Assembly: GCA_036570425.1 (NCBI GenBank)
Contig: DATCYF010000018.1
Span: 186,001 to 250,000 of the forward strand
Length of the DNA: 64,000 bases
Direction: 5' to 3'
Origin: Rhizorhapis sp036570425
GTDB taxonomy: Bacteria; Pseudomonadota; Alphaproteobacteria; Sphingomonadales; Sphingomonadaceae
The position numbers and the translations under genes are program-made. The notes beneath the pieces were generated by a model, which was not told the origin of the DNA, did not search any database, and saw nothing but the letters and a program-made list of their open reading frames with translations. This document shows, in pieces, positions 8,720 to 17,995 of the stretch (positions are counted from its first letter, which is position 1; the number at the start of each line of letters is the position of its first letter).

Positions 8720-9792
8720 TAGCCCAGGCCCCGCGCAATCGAAGGCCCCACGGCATTGGCAATGGTGAGCGGCAGCTTCTTCCAAAGTGCCACCTGCAAG
8801 CGGTAGCGGGGGCTGAGAGGATTAATGTCGCGAGGCGGCTGGCCATCGGCCGTGCGCACTGCATAGCTGAGCGGTTCAGGCTCGAACCCCCAATTTTTCT
8901 TGAACGCAGCAGCGCCGGTGCCTACTTTCGATCGTCCGAAATCAAAGCGTGTGCAGCCGCGCGATCGCGCATGCGACATGAGCGCGAAATACATCATGTC
9001 GTTAGCGCGGAGTCCTCTCGCTTCCTGTGTGCCACCGCCCCAGTAGGGCAGTACCGCGCCCCGATGATAGAGGTTGAGCACGCTGGCGACTGGCCTCCCC
9101 TCCTTGCACACAGTCAGGATGTCAGCATCTGATCCAAAGGCGTCCAGCACTGCATCGAACAGGCTGCGCGGGAACACTGGTGTCCCAAGATTGCGGACGC
9201 TCTCGGAATAGACGCGAAAATGAGCGGCGCGGTCTGCCTCGGCACTTCCGATGGAAATGTCGAACTTCTGGGTCAGCGCCTTGCGTACTTCCGCACGCTG
9301 CTTGCGCGGGATAGCTAGAAGTTCTGCTTCGTCGTGCTTAGCTAGATCGCGGGTAAAACCAACATATGTACCGGTCTTTTCCGTCCAGTCTGCACCCGAC
9401 ACTGGGCCACCGCGCAGCTCCAGACTGGGGCAACCCTTTTCTATCGCCAGCGCCCAACCGGCAGCGGCCAGCTCCGACACCGCCTTGCGGCTGTGTGCCA
9501 ATATTCCGCCCCCCACCGCAAAGCCGCTGGACACCATAATGCGGCCAAAAAGGCGGGAACGAATTTCGATCAGTGGCAGAGCCCCGGCGACGGTCCCGGC
9601 AAGATCGCGAGCCACCAGATAGTGCGCCCTTTGCCCGGTGCCCTGTGCCACAGCATATAGCCAGGCAGGACGATGGAAGGGCGTGGAGGCCTCATGCCTC
9701 AGAACAAAGATGTCGATTTCCGCGACGCGTGCGGGATCATTAAGATCGGCCAAAGCCACCGTCAGAGTATCTGATTGAACAAAGGCATTCAT
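8719..9792 (-). CDS. FemAB-family XrtA/PEP-CTERM system-associated protein
   Basis: 357 residues with a double GNAT fold of the FemAB/BioF2 type. Members of the FemAB superfamily transfer aminoacyl or acyl groups to amino groups. Features include HRPAWLYAVAQGTGQ, the family core NLGTPVFPRSLFDAVLDAFG, and YWGGGTQEARGLRANDMMYFALM followed by GCTRFDFGRSK, which resembles the C-terminal acyl-donor/substrate half. It lies between the deacetylase and the glycosyltransferase, both joined by overlapping start/stop codons. Its donor and acceptor in EPS synthesis are not known. Confidence 0.9.
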   Translation of the reverse strand: MNAFVQSDTLTVALADLNDPARVAEIDIFVLRHEASTPFHRPAWLYAVAQGTGQRAHYLVARDLAGTVAGALPLIEIRSRLFGRIMVSSGFAVGGGILAHSRKAVSELAAAGWALAIEKGCPSLELRGGPVSGADWTEKTGTYVGFTRDLAKHDEAELLAIPRKQRAEVRKALTQKFDISIGSAEADRAAHFRVYSESVRNLGTPVFPRSLFDAVLDAFGSDADILTVCKEGRPVASVLNLYHRGAVLPYWGGGTQEARGLRANDMMYFALMSHARSRGCTRFDFGRSKVGTGAAAFKKNWGFEPEPLSYAVRTADGQPPRDINPLSPRYRLQVALWKKLPLTIANAVGPSIARGLG

Positions 9793-10655
9793 GGGAGCAA
9801 GGCTCCGCGTGAAACAGTGCGAATCTGCTGGCCCTTCAGCACTTCATCCACACGGCCCCACTGGAAATCCCCCATCAAGCGCCGGAGCTTGCCCGCCATT
9901 GCCGACAAGCGGCTATAGTGACGAACCTTGGACTTCAGCGGCGCATCGAGAACCCGGGGTTGTTCCGGATCCACCTCCCAGGGGTGAAAATAGATGATGG
10001 CTGGCCGCTGCTCCTCCCTGTTTACCTGACGGACGGCCCAGCGGGAAAAGGCATAGGGAAGCAAACGGAAAAAGCCACCGCCGCCCGCGGCAAGCGTGCG
10101 CCCGAAAAGGCGCGCAGTCGTAACCGGCAACTCTACAAAGCCACTGTCCACCACCGGCGAAAAGGCGAAGCGCGGCGCGTCCGGCCAACCATAATGATCG
10201 TGCTTCACTGGGGCGACGCTACTGGAATAGGCATAACCCTCTTCGACCAGAATGGGATGCGCCCAAGGCGTGCGAGCATCAATGGAGAAACTCGGCGCAC
10301 GGTAGCCAATGACCGGCTTTCCCGAGGCCTGCTGGATCAAGTCCCGGGATATCTTCAGGTCTTGCCGAAACTCCTCCGGCGTGAAGGTGAACACGCGGCG
10401 GTGGTCATATCCATGGCTGGCGATTTCATGCCCTGCGTTTGCAATCCGGCGGAGAAGCGCCGGGTAACGCTCAGCCACCCAGCCCAGTGTGAAGAAGGTC
10501 GCCTTGACGCCCGCCTCCTCCAGCAAGGCAAGCACAGCGTCGCTGTTCCGTTCGACACGATGGTTCAGGCCGTCCCAATCGTCACGTTTTATGGTGCTTT
10601 CGAACGCGCCTACCTGAAACCAATCCTCGACATCCACTGAGAGCGCATTGAGCAT
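9789..10655 (-). CDS. XrtA system polysaccharide deacetylase
   Basis: 288-residue carbohydrate esterase family 4 (NodB-like) deacetylase of the exosortase-associated subgroup. The opening MLNALSVDVEDWFQ carries the metal/catalytic Asp pair. The metal-binding His pair is in SHGYDHRRVF, and ATFFTLGWVAERYP and GYRAPSFSID are the other NodB motifs. It lacks a signal peptide. The start is ATG 10655; the TTAGGACA just before it provides the Shine-Dalgarno and overlaps the stop of the ATPase gene. The longer reading frame from 10721 is rejected because it runs inside the ATPase gene. It probably removes N-acetyl groups from the EPS precursor. Confidence 0.93.
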   Translation of the reverse strand: MLNALSVDVEDWFQVGAFESTIKRDDWDGLNHRVERNSDAVLALLEEAGVKATFFTLGWVAERYPALLRRIANAGHEIASHGYDHRRVFTFTPEEFRQDLKISRDLIQQASGKPVIGYRAPSFSIDARTPWAHPILVEEGYAYSSSVAPVKHDHYGWPDAPRFAFSPVVDSGFVELPVTTARLFGRTLAAGGGGFFRLLPYAFSRWAVRQVNREEQRPAIIYFHPWEVDPEQPRVLDAPLKSKVRHYSRLSAMAGKLRRLMGDFQWGRVDEVLKGQQIRTVSRGALLP

Positions 10656-10663
10656 GACATGTC

Positions 10664-11812
10664 CTAAGCTGCTTTGCTGCCGCGCAGCCAGGCGAGATCC
10701 TTTTCGTCGCGCTCTACCCATTCGATGAGCAGGCTCAACATGCGGCGAATCGCTCTTTCCTGCTCTTCCACCCGCGCTTCCAGGTTAGAAAGCCGCTCCA
10801 GCGCTTCCGTGCCCCGGCTCGTTGGAGGCGGCGTGGCTGAAGCGAAACGCGGCGCCTCCATATGCCGATCATCGGCTTTATTTCGGTTTTCCACTTCATC
10901 AGCGGCTTGTTCGATCTGTTCTGCGCTGCTGACCGCCATCGCCGCAGGGGCAGGTTCGCGTGACGAAGGAGCGGTCGTAGCTGGCCTGGACGCTTCTTCT
11001 TCATCATGCGCCATATCGGCAATGACCGCTTCCACCACGTCTCCATCAATGGTGTTCAGCTTATCGATCGCGCCCAGCAGCATGACACGGCTGGCAAGCG
11101 CATTGATGCGGCGCGGAACACCATCGGTCGCTTCGTATATGCCCGCGAAGGCTTCAGGGGTGAATTGGGGATTGCCAGCCCACCCCACCAGCGACAAGCG
11201 GTGGAGGATATAAGGTTCCGTTTCGCTCGCCATCATGGGATCAAGGTGATGGGTAGCGATAACTCGCTGGCGAAGCTGTTCAAGCGCAGGCGAGGCGCGC
11301 AATGTGTCACGGAATTCCGGCTGACCGAGCAAGAAGATCTGCAACAATGCATGACCGCCGAGCTGAAAATTCGAAAGCATGCGCAATTCTTCAAGGGCCG
11401 AAATCGGCAGGTTCTGCGCCTCATCCACAATCAACAGTGAACGACGGCCCGAACGTGCCTGTTCATGGAGGAAGGATTCGATCCTTCCCAGCAACACAGC
11501 CTTGTCGGCACCTTCAGCCGGAACGCCAAATGCCTGCGCGGTCAGGCGGAGCATGTCGTCACCCTCCACCTGTGTCGAAACGACCTTGACCGCTGTCAGC
11601 CTTGCCGGATCGACAGTCGCCATCAGATGACCCACCAGCGTCGTCTTTCCCGCTCCGATATCGCCGGTGATAACGATAAAGCCCTCGCCCTGCGCCAGAC
11701 CATAGCCCAGATAGGACATCGCCTTGCGGTGCGTCGCGCTTTCAAAATAGAAATGCGGATCAGGCGTGAGCTGAAAAGGCCTTCCCGATAGTCCGTAAAA
11801 TTGATCGTACAT
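10664..11812 (-). CDS. XrtA/PEP-CTERM system-associated ATPase (ExeA/AAA type)
   Basis: 382-residue AAA ATPase related to ExeA/GspA. It opens MYDQFYGLSGRPFQLTPDP, a typical N-terminus of the family. Walker A is GDIGAGKTT and Walker B is LLIVDEAQNL, followed by a sensor-containing LRQRVIATHHLDPM. The C-terminal about 110 residues are Ala/Glu/Arg-rich, with a predicted coiled coil near EALERLSNLEARVEEQERAIR. I chose ATG 11812 because GGAG lies 9 bases upstream and it gives the family N-terminus; an ATG at 11848 overlapping the previous stop is the alternative. It probably powers or organises EPS assembly. Confidence 0.92.
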   Translation of the reverse strand: MYDQFYGLSGRPFQLTPDPHFYFESATHRKAMSYLGYGLAQGEGFIVITGDIGAGKTTLVGHLMATVDPARLTAVKVVSTQVEGDDMLRLTAQAFGVPAEGADKAVLLGRIESFLHEQARSGRRSLLIVDEAQNLPISALEELRMLSNFQLGGHALLQIFLLGQPEFRDTLRASPALEQLRQRVIATHHLDPMMASETEPYILHRLSLVGWAGNPQFTPEAFAGIYEATDGVPRRINALASRVMLLGAIDKLNTIDGDVVEAVIADMAHDEEEASRPATTAPSSREPAPAAMAVSSAEQIEQAADEVENRNKADDRHMEAPRFASATPPPTSRGTEALERLSNLEARVEEQERAIRRMLSLLIEWVERDEKDLAWLRGSKAA

Positions 11813-11847
11813 GCTCACTTCTCCGCGTTGGCTTGTCCGTTGATACA

Positions 11848-13461
11848 TCAGAATTGGTAATGAAGACCTAATTGAGCGAAGGCCGACATGCTGCTGTCGA
11901 ATCCCGGTGTGTCCATGCTGTCCACGCCCAAGGACGCCATGCCGCGCAGGCGATTGGTGAAATCGCGATTATAGCTGGCGTAAGCACCCATGTTATAAAC
12001 GTCGATCGTGCCAGCAACGCTGCTGTCGAAATAATTGGCGTAGACATTGGCATCGACGCCAGACTTCTCATCAAGGCGACGGCCCACAAACAGGTTCAAA
12101 TAGTAATTTTCATCCCTGGCGCCATCCACGAAGGCGAATATGCCCGTTTCAGGCGCAATGAACGTGCGCCGCGAATAGCCAAGCGCCACCCCATAGTTCC
12201 AGAAACCCGAGCCACTCGTTAACTGCGCAGCGACGCCCCTGTGGCGGAAATTGGCTGCACTGATGGATTGAAGCACATCATTGAAGCAAACGCCGCCTGA
12301 CTGCGCACCGAATGCACAGCCGGTCAAATCGCCGCTGAAAGGATTTCTGGTCGCTATGAAACTGGTCGACAGGTCAGCGAGATTGTCGTTGAGCTGTCGC
12401 CCGAAGCTGCTGATGCCGTCATAAACCGCCATCTGGAACGAGGTGCGCGGACTGGGCTGATAGCTGAAAGCGGCGGTATAGCTCATGGAGCCATAGCGGC
12501 GTCCGGCATGCACCTCCAGCGAAGTGCGACGGCTGGGCCGCCACATGACGCCTACATCCCAAATCAGACCATCCTGATCGTAGCTCAACCGGCGCGGCGA
12601 ATCTTTATCGGTAACAAACCGGCCGTCATTGTCGATTACCGGATTTCCATCGACGTCAAGAAGCGCACTTCGCTGACCGATCTCGATATTTTCGTAGCCG
12701 ACACCGCCAAGCAGTGCGACATTCGCGGAAACAGGGACAGTTATATCGGCGCGGGCATATTTGGCTTCATAACGCTGATCGAGCTGGCTGGCGTCCTCAC
12801 GGTCATACCCCGCGCCCACCGACCAGCCGAACGGACGCCCCCCTGGCTGCATTCCAACGGAAACGCTGGCGCTGTGCACCAGACTGTCATCATAGCCGCC
12901 AAGCTGCTGCGTTCCGGCTGGAATAGTTATATCAGTGTCATTCTCCAGCTTCGTGTAGCCAAGATGATAGGAAGCATTGACGCTGAGCTCACCTACATTC
13001 GTTGCCAGCGTGGGTCCGGCGTAAACGGAATAGACCTGGCTGACATTATCCCCGATCAGGACGCCATTCGCGCCGCCCAGGCCATCGCTGCGGGTACGGG
13101 TCGCTATCGCCCCGCCCTCCAGGCTCAACGCATCGCGAGCAAGGCTCACGCGGCCCTTGGCGAGGCCGCTTATCACATCCTGATCGGCCAGATCGTCGTT
13201 CCAGGAAAACTGATGTTCATAACGGACATTGACCTGCGCCTCGGCATTGCGGGTCCGGATGCTGCCATCAACGCCCGCGGCAGCGGAACTGTACGTCAGC
13301 ACGTCATTGCTGCCGCCCTTCAGGTCAGCCACGACAACCTGGTCCAGTTCCAGATAGGGCCTTACTTCCACGCGCTTTTCCGCTCTCGCATGGGACGTGA
13401 GCCCGAAAAGAAGGAATAACGCGGCAACAGCAGCGCCTATATGGCGGAACAAGTCCATCAT
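11848..13461 (-). CDS. XrtA/PEP-CTERM system outer-membrane beta-barrel protein
   Basis: 537 residues with a signal peptide ending SHARA. The rest alternates polar and aromatic residues and ends in LGLHYQF, with the terminal Phe typical of outer-membrane barrels. It fits the exosortase-associated outer-membrane protein family found next to the ATPase. It may serve as the EPS secretion channel or stabilise the export complex; that role is inferred from position. Its ATG lies 4 bases into the end of the tyrosine kinase gene (ATGA overlap). Confidence 0.88.
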   Translation of the reverse strand: MMDLFRHIGAAVAALFLLFGLTSHARAEKRVEVRPYLELDQVVVADLKGGSNDVLTYSSAAAGVDGSIRTRNAEAQVNVRYEHQFSWNDDLADQDVISGLAKGRVSLARDALSLEGGAIATRTRSDGLGGANGVLIGDNVSQVYSVYAGPTLATNVGELSVNASYHLGYTKLENDTDITIPAGTQQLGGYDDSLVHSASVSVGMQPGGRPFGWSVGAGYDREDASQLDQRYEAKYARADITVPVSANVALLGGVGYENIEIGQRSALLDVDGNPVIDNDGRFVTDKDSPRRLSYDQDGLIWDVGVMWRPSRRTSLEVHAGRRYGSMSYTAAFSYQPSPRTSFQMAVYDGISSFGRQLNDNLADLSTSFIATRNPFSGDLTGCAFGAQSGGVCFNDVLQSISAANFRHRGVAAQLTSGSGFWNYGVALGYSRRTFIAPETGIFAFVDGARDENYYLNLFVGRRLDEKSGVDANVYANYFDSSVAGTIDVYNMGAYASYNRDFTNRLRGMASLGVDSMDTPGFDSSMSAFAQLGLHYQF

Positions 13462-14354
13462 TCGGCTCCGTCGCCATAATAGGTGCCAAAATGGCGGCCC
13501 TCTGGCGAGAACTGCACGCCGTTCAACAACAACTGAATATGGTCGCAGGCGTGAAGCAGGCCCACTGCATCGCGCAGGGCATTTTCCGTCGTTTTATCAG
13601 CGCGGACCACCAACACTGCCTGACCGACATGGCTGGCCAGTGCGGAAGCAGGCGAAGCGGCAAGGACAGGTGGGGAATCGAAGATCACAATCCGTCCGGG
13701 ATGCGGCGCCGTAAGGCTGTTCAGCACCGCTTGAGTCCGGGCCGAGGCGAGATATTCCGTGTCCTCGTTGGTTGGTCTGCCCGCCGGGAGCACTGACAGC
13801 GTGGGGATGTCAGTGCGGATAATGCAATCGTCAACATGAACCGACGGATCGGCGAGCGCATCCATCAGGCCCGCGCCGCCGGAAAGCCCAAATGTGGACA
13901 ATATGCTTGGCTTGGCAAAATCGGCGTCAACGAGCAGGACTTGAACATCCTTCTCCGCCGCCATGGAAAGCGCCAGGTTGATAGCGCAGAAGGTCTTGCC
14001 CTCGCCCGGATGCGCCGAGCAAACCAGAATGCGTTCGCCGCGCGAAAGTTTCTCGCCGTGCTTGCCTGTTGCGCCCAACAGCAATTGCCGCTTGATGATG
14101 CGGAACTCCTCTGAAACGCTGCTGACAGGGCTATCCGGAAGGATGAACCCCAGACCACGAAGGACATCACGATCAATCGGCTGCGCTGGCATGCCAGTGT
14201 CGGGGCCGTTCAGGCGACCCTGGACCTGATTATCGGTCGGGATCACAGGTGACGCCTGCGTTTCCTTTCCGCGCAAGACCGCATTGAAATCATAGATTTC
14301 CGCCGCACGTTCCAGAAGAGATCCGGTAGCTTTTCTCGGACTATGCTGATTCAT
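13458..14354 (-). CDS. XrtA-associated tyrosine autokinase (BY-kinase, CpsD/CapB type)
   Basis: 298-residue cytoplasmic bacterial tyrosine kinase. Walker A is SAHPGEGKTFCAINLA, Walker A' is VLLVDADFAKPS and Walker B is IVIFDSPPVL. The C-terminus HFGTYYGDGAE supplies only a short tyrosine pair instead of a long Tyr cluster. Such kinases work with a separate Wzz/GumC-type protein to control EPS chain length, and the neighbouring upstream gene is that partner. Gap to the partner is 12 bp. Confidence 0.92.
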   Translation of the reverse strand: MNQHSPRKATGSLLERAAEIYDFNAVLRGKETQASPVIPTDNQVQGRLNGPDTGMPAQPIDRDVLRGLGFILPDSPVSSVSEEFRIIKRQLLLGATGKHGEKLSRGERILVCSAHPGEGKTFCAINLALSMAAEKDVQVLLVDADFAKPSILSTFGLSGGAGLMDALADPSVHVDDCIIRTDIPTLSVLPAGRPTNEDTEYLASARTQAVLNSLTAPHPGRIVIFDSPPVLAASPASALASHVGQAVLVVRADKTTENALRDAVGLLHACDHIQLLLNGVQFSPEGRHFGTYYGDGAE

Positions 14355-14366
14355 TTTCTTGTCCCC

Positions 14367-15881
14367 TCAAGCCACCATGCCGCGCTGAATGAATTCGACC
14401 AGCACAAGCACAAGAAAAACCCCCGCCAGCGCGCCCCCAGCGCCTGCGAACAGACGCAATTTCCTTCGCCGCAGCTCCTTCTGGGGAGCAGTCACGATTT
14501 CGCTGATCGCCCCGATGACCGGAAGCCCAGTTGCGCGTTCCAGCCGCGTAGCGGTGGAGTAAGTGGTGCGAAGCTGGCTCTTGGCGAATGCCGCGCCTAC
14601 GCCTCCTCCAACGCCAACCACCAGCACCGCCAGCAGCAAAAGCGGCCGATTGGGAGCGGCAGGCACGCGAGGGCTGCTGGGCGGATCGATGACGCGGAAC
14701 TTGATAGCATCAGTCTCGCTCTGCACATCGCCGCGCAGGCGGACATCGTCGCGATCGGCCAGCAGCTTGTCATACTGGTCTTTCAGCACCTCATAATTGC
14801 GGCTGAGCTGTGCCTGTTCGGATACAATGCCGGGATCGCTTGTCTGCGTGGATGTCAGGCGAGCGAGATCGGATGCGAGTTGCGCCTTCCGGGCTGAGAG
14901 CGCCGCAACCATTGCCTGCTTCTCCGCCTGCATGCTGCGGATAGAGATATAGGCGGGATTGGGTGTGCTACCGCCAGAGCCGGCGGTGCCCATGGATTTG
15001 AGATTGGCGATCTGCCGCTTCAACGCGATCACATCAGGGTGACTGTCAGTCCACCCTCGCGCTTGTGCGCCCGCCAGTTCCGCCTGGGCCGAGGCATAAG
15101 GGTTTCCTCCGCCATTGACGCCCGGCATCGCAAGGCTCGAAGGCGTCGATGCAAGTTGACCATTCATCGCCGCAAGGGCGCTCCGCGCCTGCACAAGCTG
15201 CGATTCAATATCATTCATTTCCTGGCGAGCGGCGTCCATACGCTCACTGACGGAACCCGTGCCCGGAAGCTGCCCCAGATATTGCTGTTCAAAGTCCAGA
15301 CGCTTCTGTTCAGCCGCGCGGAGCTGTTTTTCGCGCTCGGCCAGCTGAGCGTCGAGAAATTCTAGCGTCTGCCGGGTCTCGTGCCGGTCGCCCGCCATAT
15401 TCTCTTCGACAAAAATGTCGATCAGCTTCTGTACGACGGCAGTTGCCATCTTGGCGTTGGCGGCATCGGACATACCCGTGTCAGACGACGTGGCCGTGAT
15501 TTTGAAGAGGTTGTCGCGTTGCGCTACGATCTTGATATTTTCTTGCAGCATGTCGACCTTCGCCGCCAACTCGCGTGGACTGGAGACGCTAAGGCTGAGA
15601 TCCGTGCCGCGCACGACCTTTTCCAGATTGACGGTCGACGTCAGCGTTTGCTGAATACGATCAATGTCTTTCTGCTGCTCTGAAGGCGTAATGCCGATCT
15701 TGCCCGGCAGGATTGATTGCATCTGCACGAAGATGCGAGCGCTCGATTCATAGCTGTTGGGAATCAGCGCCACGACAAGCCAACCGATAAGGCATATTCC
15801 CCAGGCAACAGCCAGAGCCAGCCAGCGGCGGTTCCACACGCTATGCAGGGCGATCAGGATCTCGTCATAGATGTTGTTCAT
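14367..15881 (-). CDS. XrtA system polysaccharide chain-length determinant (Wzz/GumC type)
   Basis: 504 residues. Transmembrane helices lie at about 20-38 (LALAVAWGICLIGWLVVALI) and about 425-445 (LLLLAVLVVGVGGGVGAAF). A third hydrophobic stretch is near the C-terminus. Between them is a long periplasmic coiled coil (LDAQLAEREKQLRAAEQKR onward). This is the polysaccharide co-polymerase architecture; it sets EPS length and couples the kinase to the export lipoprotein. No kinase domain is fused, consistent with the separate tyrosine kinase downstream. Confidence 0.93.
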   Translation of the reverse strand: MNNIYDEILIALHSVWNRRWLALAVAWGICLIGWLVVALIPNSYESSARIFVQMQSILPGKIGITPSEQQKDIDRIQQTLTSTVNLEKVVRGTDLSLSVSSPRELAAKVDMLQENIKIVAQRDNLFKITATSSDTGMSDAANAKMATAVVQKLIDIFVEENMAGDRHETRQTLEFLDAQLAEREKQLRAAEQKRLDFEQQYLGQLPGTGSVSERMDAARQEMNDIESQLVQARSALAAMNGQLASTPSSLAMPGVNGGGNPYASAQAELAGAQARGWTDSHPDVIALKRQIANLKSMGTAGSGGSTPNPAYISIRSMQAEKQAMVAALSARKAQLASDLARLTSTQTSDPGIVSEQAQLSRNYEVLKDQYDKLLADRDDVRLRGDVQSETDAIKFRVIDPPSSPRVPAAPNRPLLLLAVLVVGVGGGVGAAFAKSQLRTTYSTATRLERATGLPVIGAISEIVTAPQKELRRRKLRLFAGAGGALAGVFLVLVLVEFIQRGMVA

Positions 15882-15922
15882 AAGGCCTTCAAAATCCTGT
15901 CATCATGTCCAGCGTTAATGTC

Positions 15923-16567
15923 TTAAAACATGCTCTCCGGAATGATGATGACGTCGCCAGGCTCCAGCCGGACATTCGCCTTGCTTTCGCCCTTCTTCAG
16001 CAGGTCCGCGATACGCAGGGCATATTCGGTCTGTTTCCCCGTCGCCTTGTTGAAGCGGACCAGGCGAGCCTTGTTGCCCGCCGCATATTCGGAAAGCCCG
16101 CCAACCGAGATCATTGCATCGAGCAGCGTCATGTTGGCGCGATAAGGAAGAGACGCCGGCTTTTCGGTCGCACCGACAATGCGAACCTGCTGCGAAAAGG
16201 TGCCAGCAAAATTATTGACGATGACCGAGACGATCGGCTGCTGAATATACTGTGACAGTTGCCGCTTGATGTCCTCAGCCAGGATCGAGGGCGTCTTCCC
16301 CACGGCCGTCATGTCAGTGATCAGCGGCGTGGTGATCCGGCCGTCAGGCCGTACCTGGACCTTCGCGCCCAGTTCCGGATTGCGCCATACAAAGATAGTG
16401 AGTTCATCGAGCGGCCCGATGATATATTCCTCCCCGGGCCCTTGCTCGGTCGAAACGAAGGAAGCGGGCGGCAACTGAGGGCCGTTGGCGGCCGACGAGC
16501 AGCCGGTCAATGCAGTGGCGGCCAGGCCCATGATCAGGAACAACCGGGATTTCGGCGCAAAACGCAT
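15923..16567 (-). CDS. XrtA/PEP-CTERM system polysaccharide export lipoprotein (Wza-like)
   Basis: 214 residues with a lipoprotein signal: MGLAATALTGCSSA places the lipidated Cys near residue 23. The Poly_export domain follows (YIIGPLDELTIFVWRNPEL, VRPDGRITTPLITDM), then a SLBB-like domain (VRIVGATEKPASLPYRANMTLLDAM) and a C-terminus EPGDVIIIPESMF. It is the outer-membrane/periplasmic export channel component and the first gene of the long EPS operon. AGAGGTGA 4 bases before ATG 16567 is a good Shine-Dalgarno. Confidence 0.94.
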   Translation of the reverse strand: MRFAPKSRLFLIMGLAATALTGCSSAANGPQLPPASFVSTEQGPGEEYIIGPLDELTIFVWRNPELGAKVQVRPDGRITTPLITDMTAVGKTPSILAEDIKRQLSQYIQQPIVSVIVNNFAGTFSQQVRIVGATEKPASLPYRANMTLLDAMISVGGLSEYAAGNKARLVRFNKATGKQTEYALRIADLLKKGESKANVRLEPGDVIIIPESMF

Positions 16568-16762
16568 GATAAGTCACCTCTAAGTGCCTGCACGCGCGGA
16601 ACCGCCGTAAGCCAATGGGCAAGACAATCCGCGCAGGATCAGCCTTGCTATGCAATGAAAGGGTGAAGATTAGGTTAGGATTGAATTCTGGAGATGGATT
16701 GACGGCGATCGGTGGTTATCAACGGGAAAACCACATTTTCGCAAAGGTCGGATTCCAATAGC

Positions 16763-17995
16763 CTACTCCACCAGCATCTCCAGCGCCGGTGCATGGCCGA
16801 GGAAAGCCGAGGGACTGGCGCTTGCACCGTAAGCGCCAGCAAGGAAGATAGCGACGACGTCGCCGGGTCCGGCTTCGGGAAGCGCCACCTTTTCTGCCAA
16901 ACGGTCGATGGGAGTACAAAGGCAGCCAACAATAGTAATCGGCTCATTGGCGATCGGGGCACCGAATTTGTTCGCAATGGCTACCGGATAGTTCCGCCGG
17001 ATCACTGTGCCGAAATTGCCGCTGGCTGCAAGCTGGTGGTGAAGGCCGCCATCGACGATCACGAATGTTTCGCCCTGGCTGACTTTCCGGTCCACAATGC
17101 GGGTCAGGTAAACGCCTGCCTCGCCCACGAGCCAGCGGCCGAGTTCAATGGCGAATTCGCTTGCCTGCAATATAGATGGCCGCTGCTCCAGTGCTTCATG
17201 GAGCGCCGCACCGACTTTTTCGATGTCCAACGACATGTCGCCCGGAAAATAGGGAATACCGAAGCCACCGCCCAGATTAACGAGCGGCGGGCGAGCGTCT
17301 GCTTCCTCGGCCAATCGTGCGGCAAGCCCCAGCGTCGCACGCTGAGCATCAATAATGGCGTCGGCGTCCAGAGTCTGCGATCCGGCAAAAATGTGAAACC
17401 CACGCCAATCGGCACCGGCCGCGATCACATGGCGAACCAGGGATGCCGCCCGCTCTGCGTCAATTCCGAAGGGCTTGGCCCCGCCGCCCATGCGCATACC
17501 CGAACCGCGAAGATCAAAATCAGGATTGACGCGGACGGCCAGACGCGGAGTCTTTCCCAGCTTTTCCGCCAGAGCAAGCGCACGATCCGCTTCTCCTTCC
17601 GATTCGAGATTCACCGTGACGCCGACTGAAATGGCGGCTTCCAGCTCTTCATTACGCTTGCCTGGCCCGGCGAAGCTGATCCGATCCGGCGACACGCCGG
17701 CTTGCAAGGCCAAGTCCAGCTCACCCCCTGAGGCAATATCAAAGCCGTCGGTAAGTCTCGCCATTCTTTCTAGCAAGGGTCCGTAGGAATTGGCTTTCAT
17801 CGCATAATGCAGCGATACGGCTTTCGGCATGACGGCGCGAAAACGAGCGACCTGCGCCTTTACGATGTTGAGATCATAAACAAACAGAGGTGTGTCCCCT
17901 GCTTCGTCGATCAAAGACGCAGCGCCACATCCACCGATCAGCAGCATGCCCTCTTCACCTTCAAACGAAGGAGGTATGGGTCCCATCGGTTTCAT
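16763..17995 (-). CDS. PLP-dependent decarboxylase, exosortase A system-associated (LysA/ODC fold)
   Basis: 410-residue fold type III PLP enzyme, related to diaminopimelate and ornithine decarboxylases. Lys67 in HYAMKANSY binds PLP, GGGFG (242-246) holds the phosphate, and Cys360 in GCLCTPIDRL is at the catalytic cysteine position. Such enzymes decarboxylate diamino acids; here the substrate is unknown. The ATG overlaps the acyl ligase stop (ATGA), so the two are one unit. It ends 195 bp upstream of the EPS export gene. The association with XrtA loci is known from family naming, while its chemistry is not described to my knowledge. Confidence 0.92.
   Translation of the reverse strand: MKPMGPIPPSFEGEEGMLLIGGCGAASLIDEAGDTPLFVYDLNIVKAQVARFRAVMPKAVSLHYAMKANSYGPLLERMARLTDGFDIASGGELDLALQAGVSPDRISFAGPGKRNEELEAAISVGVTVNLESEGEADRALALAEKLGKTPRLAVRVNPDFDLRGSGMRMGGGAKPFGIDAERAASLVRHVIAAGADWRGFHIFAGSQTLDADAIIDAQRATLGLAARLAEEADARPPLVNLGGGFGIPYFPGDMSLDIEKVGAALHEALEQRPSILQASEFAIELGRWLVGEAGVYLTRIVDRKVSQGETFVIVDGGLHHQLAASGNFGTVIRRNYPVAIANKFGAPIANEPITIVGCLCTPIDRLAEKVALPEAGPGDVVAIFLAGAYGASASPSAFLGHAPALEMLVE

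Noticed and set aside
12508..13419. 303-residue plus-strand open frame opposite the outer-membrane barrel gene
   Set aside because: Shadow of the barrel gene; no domain, no upstream promoter or ribosome site.
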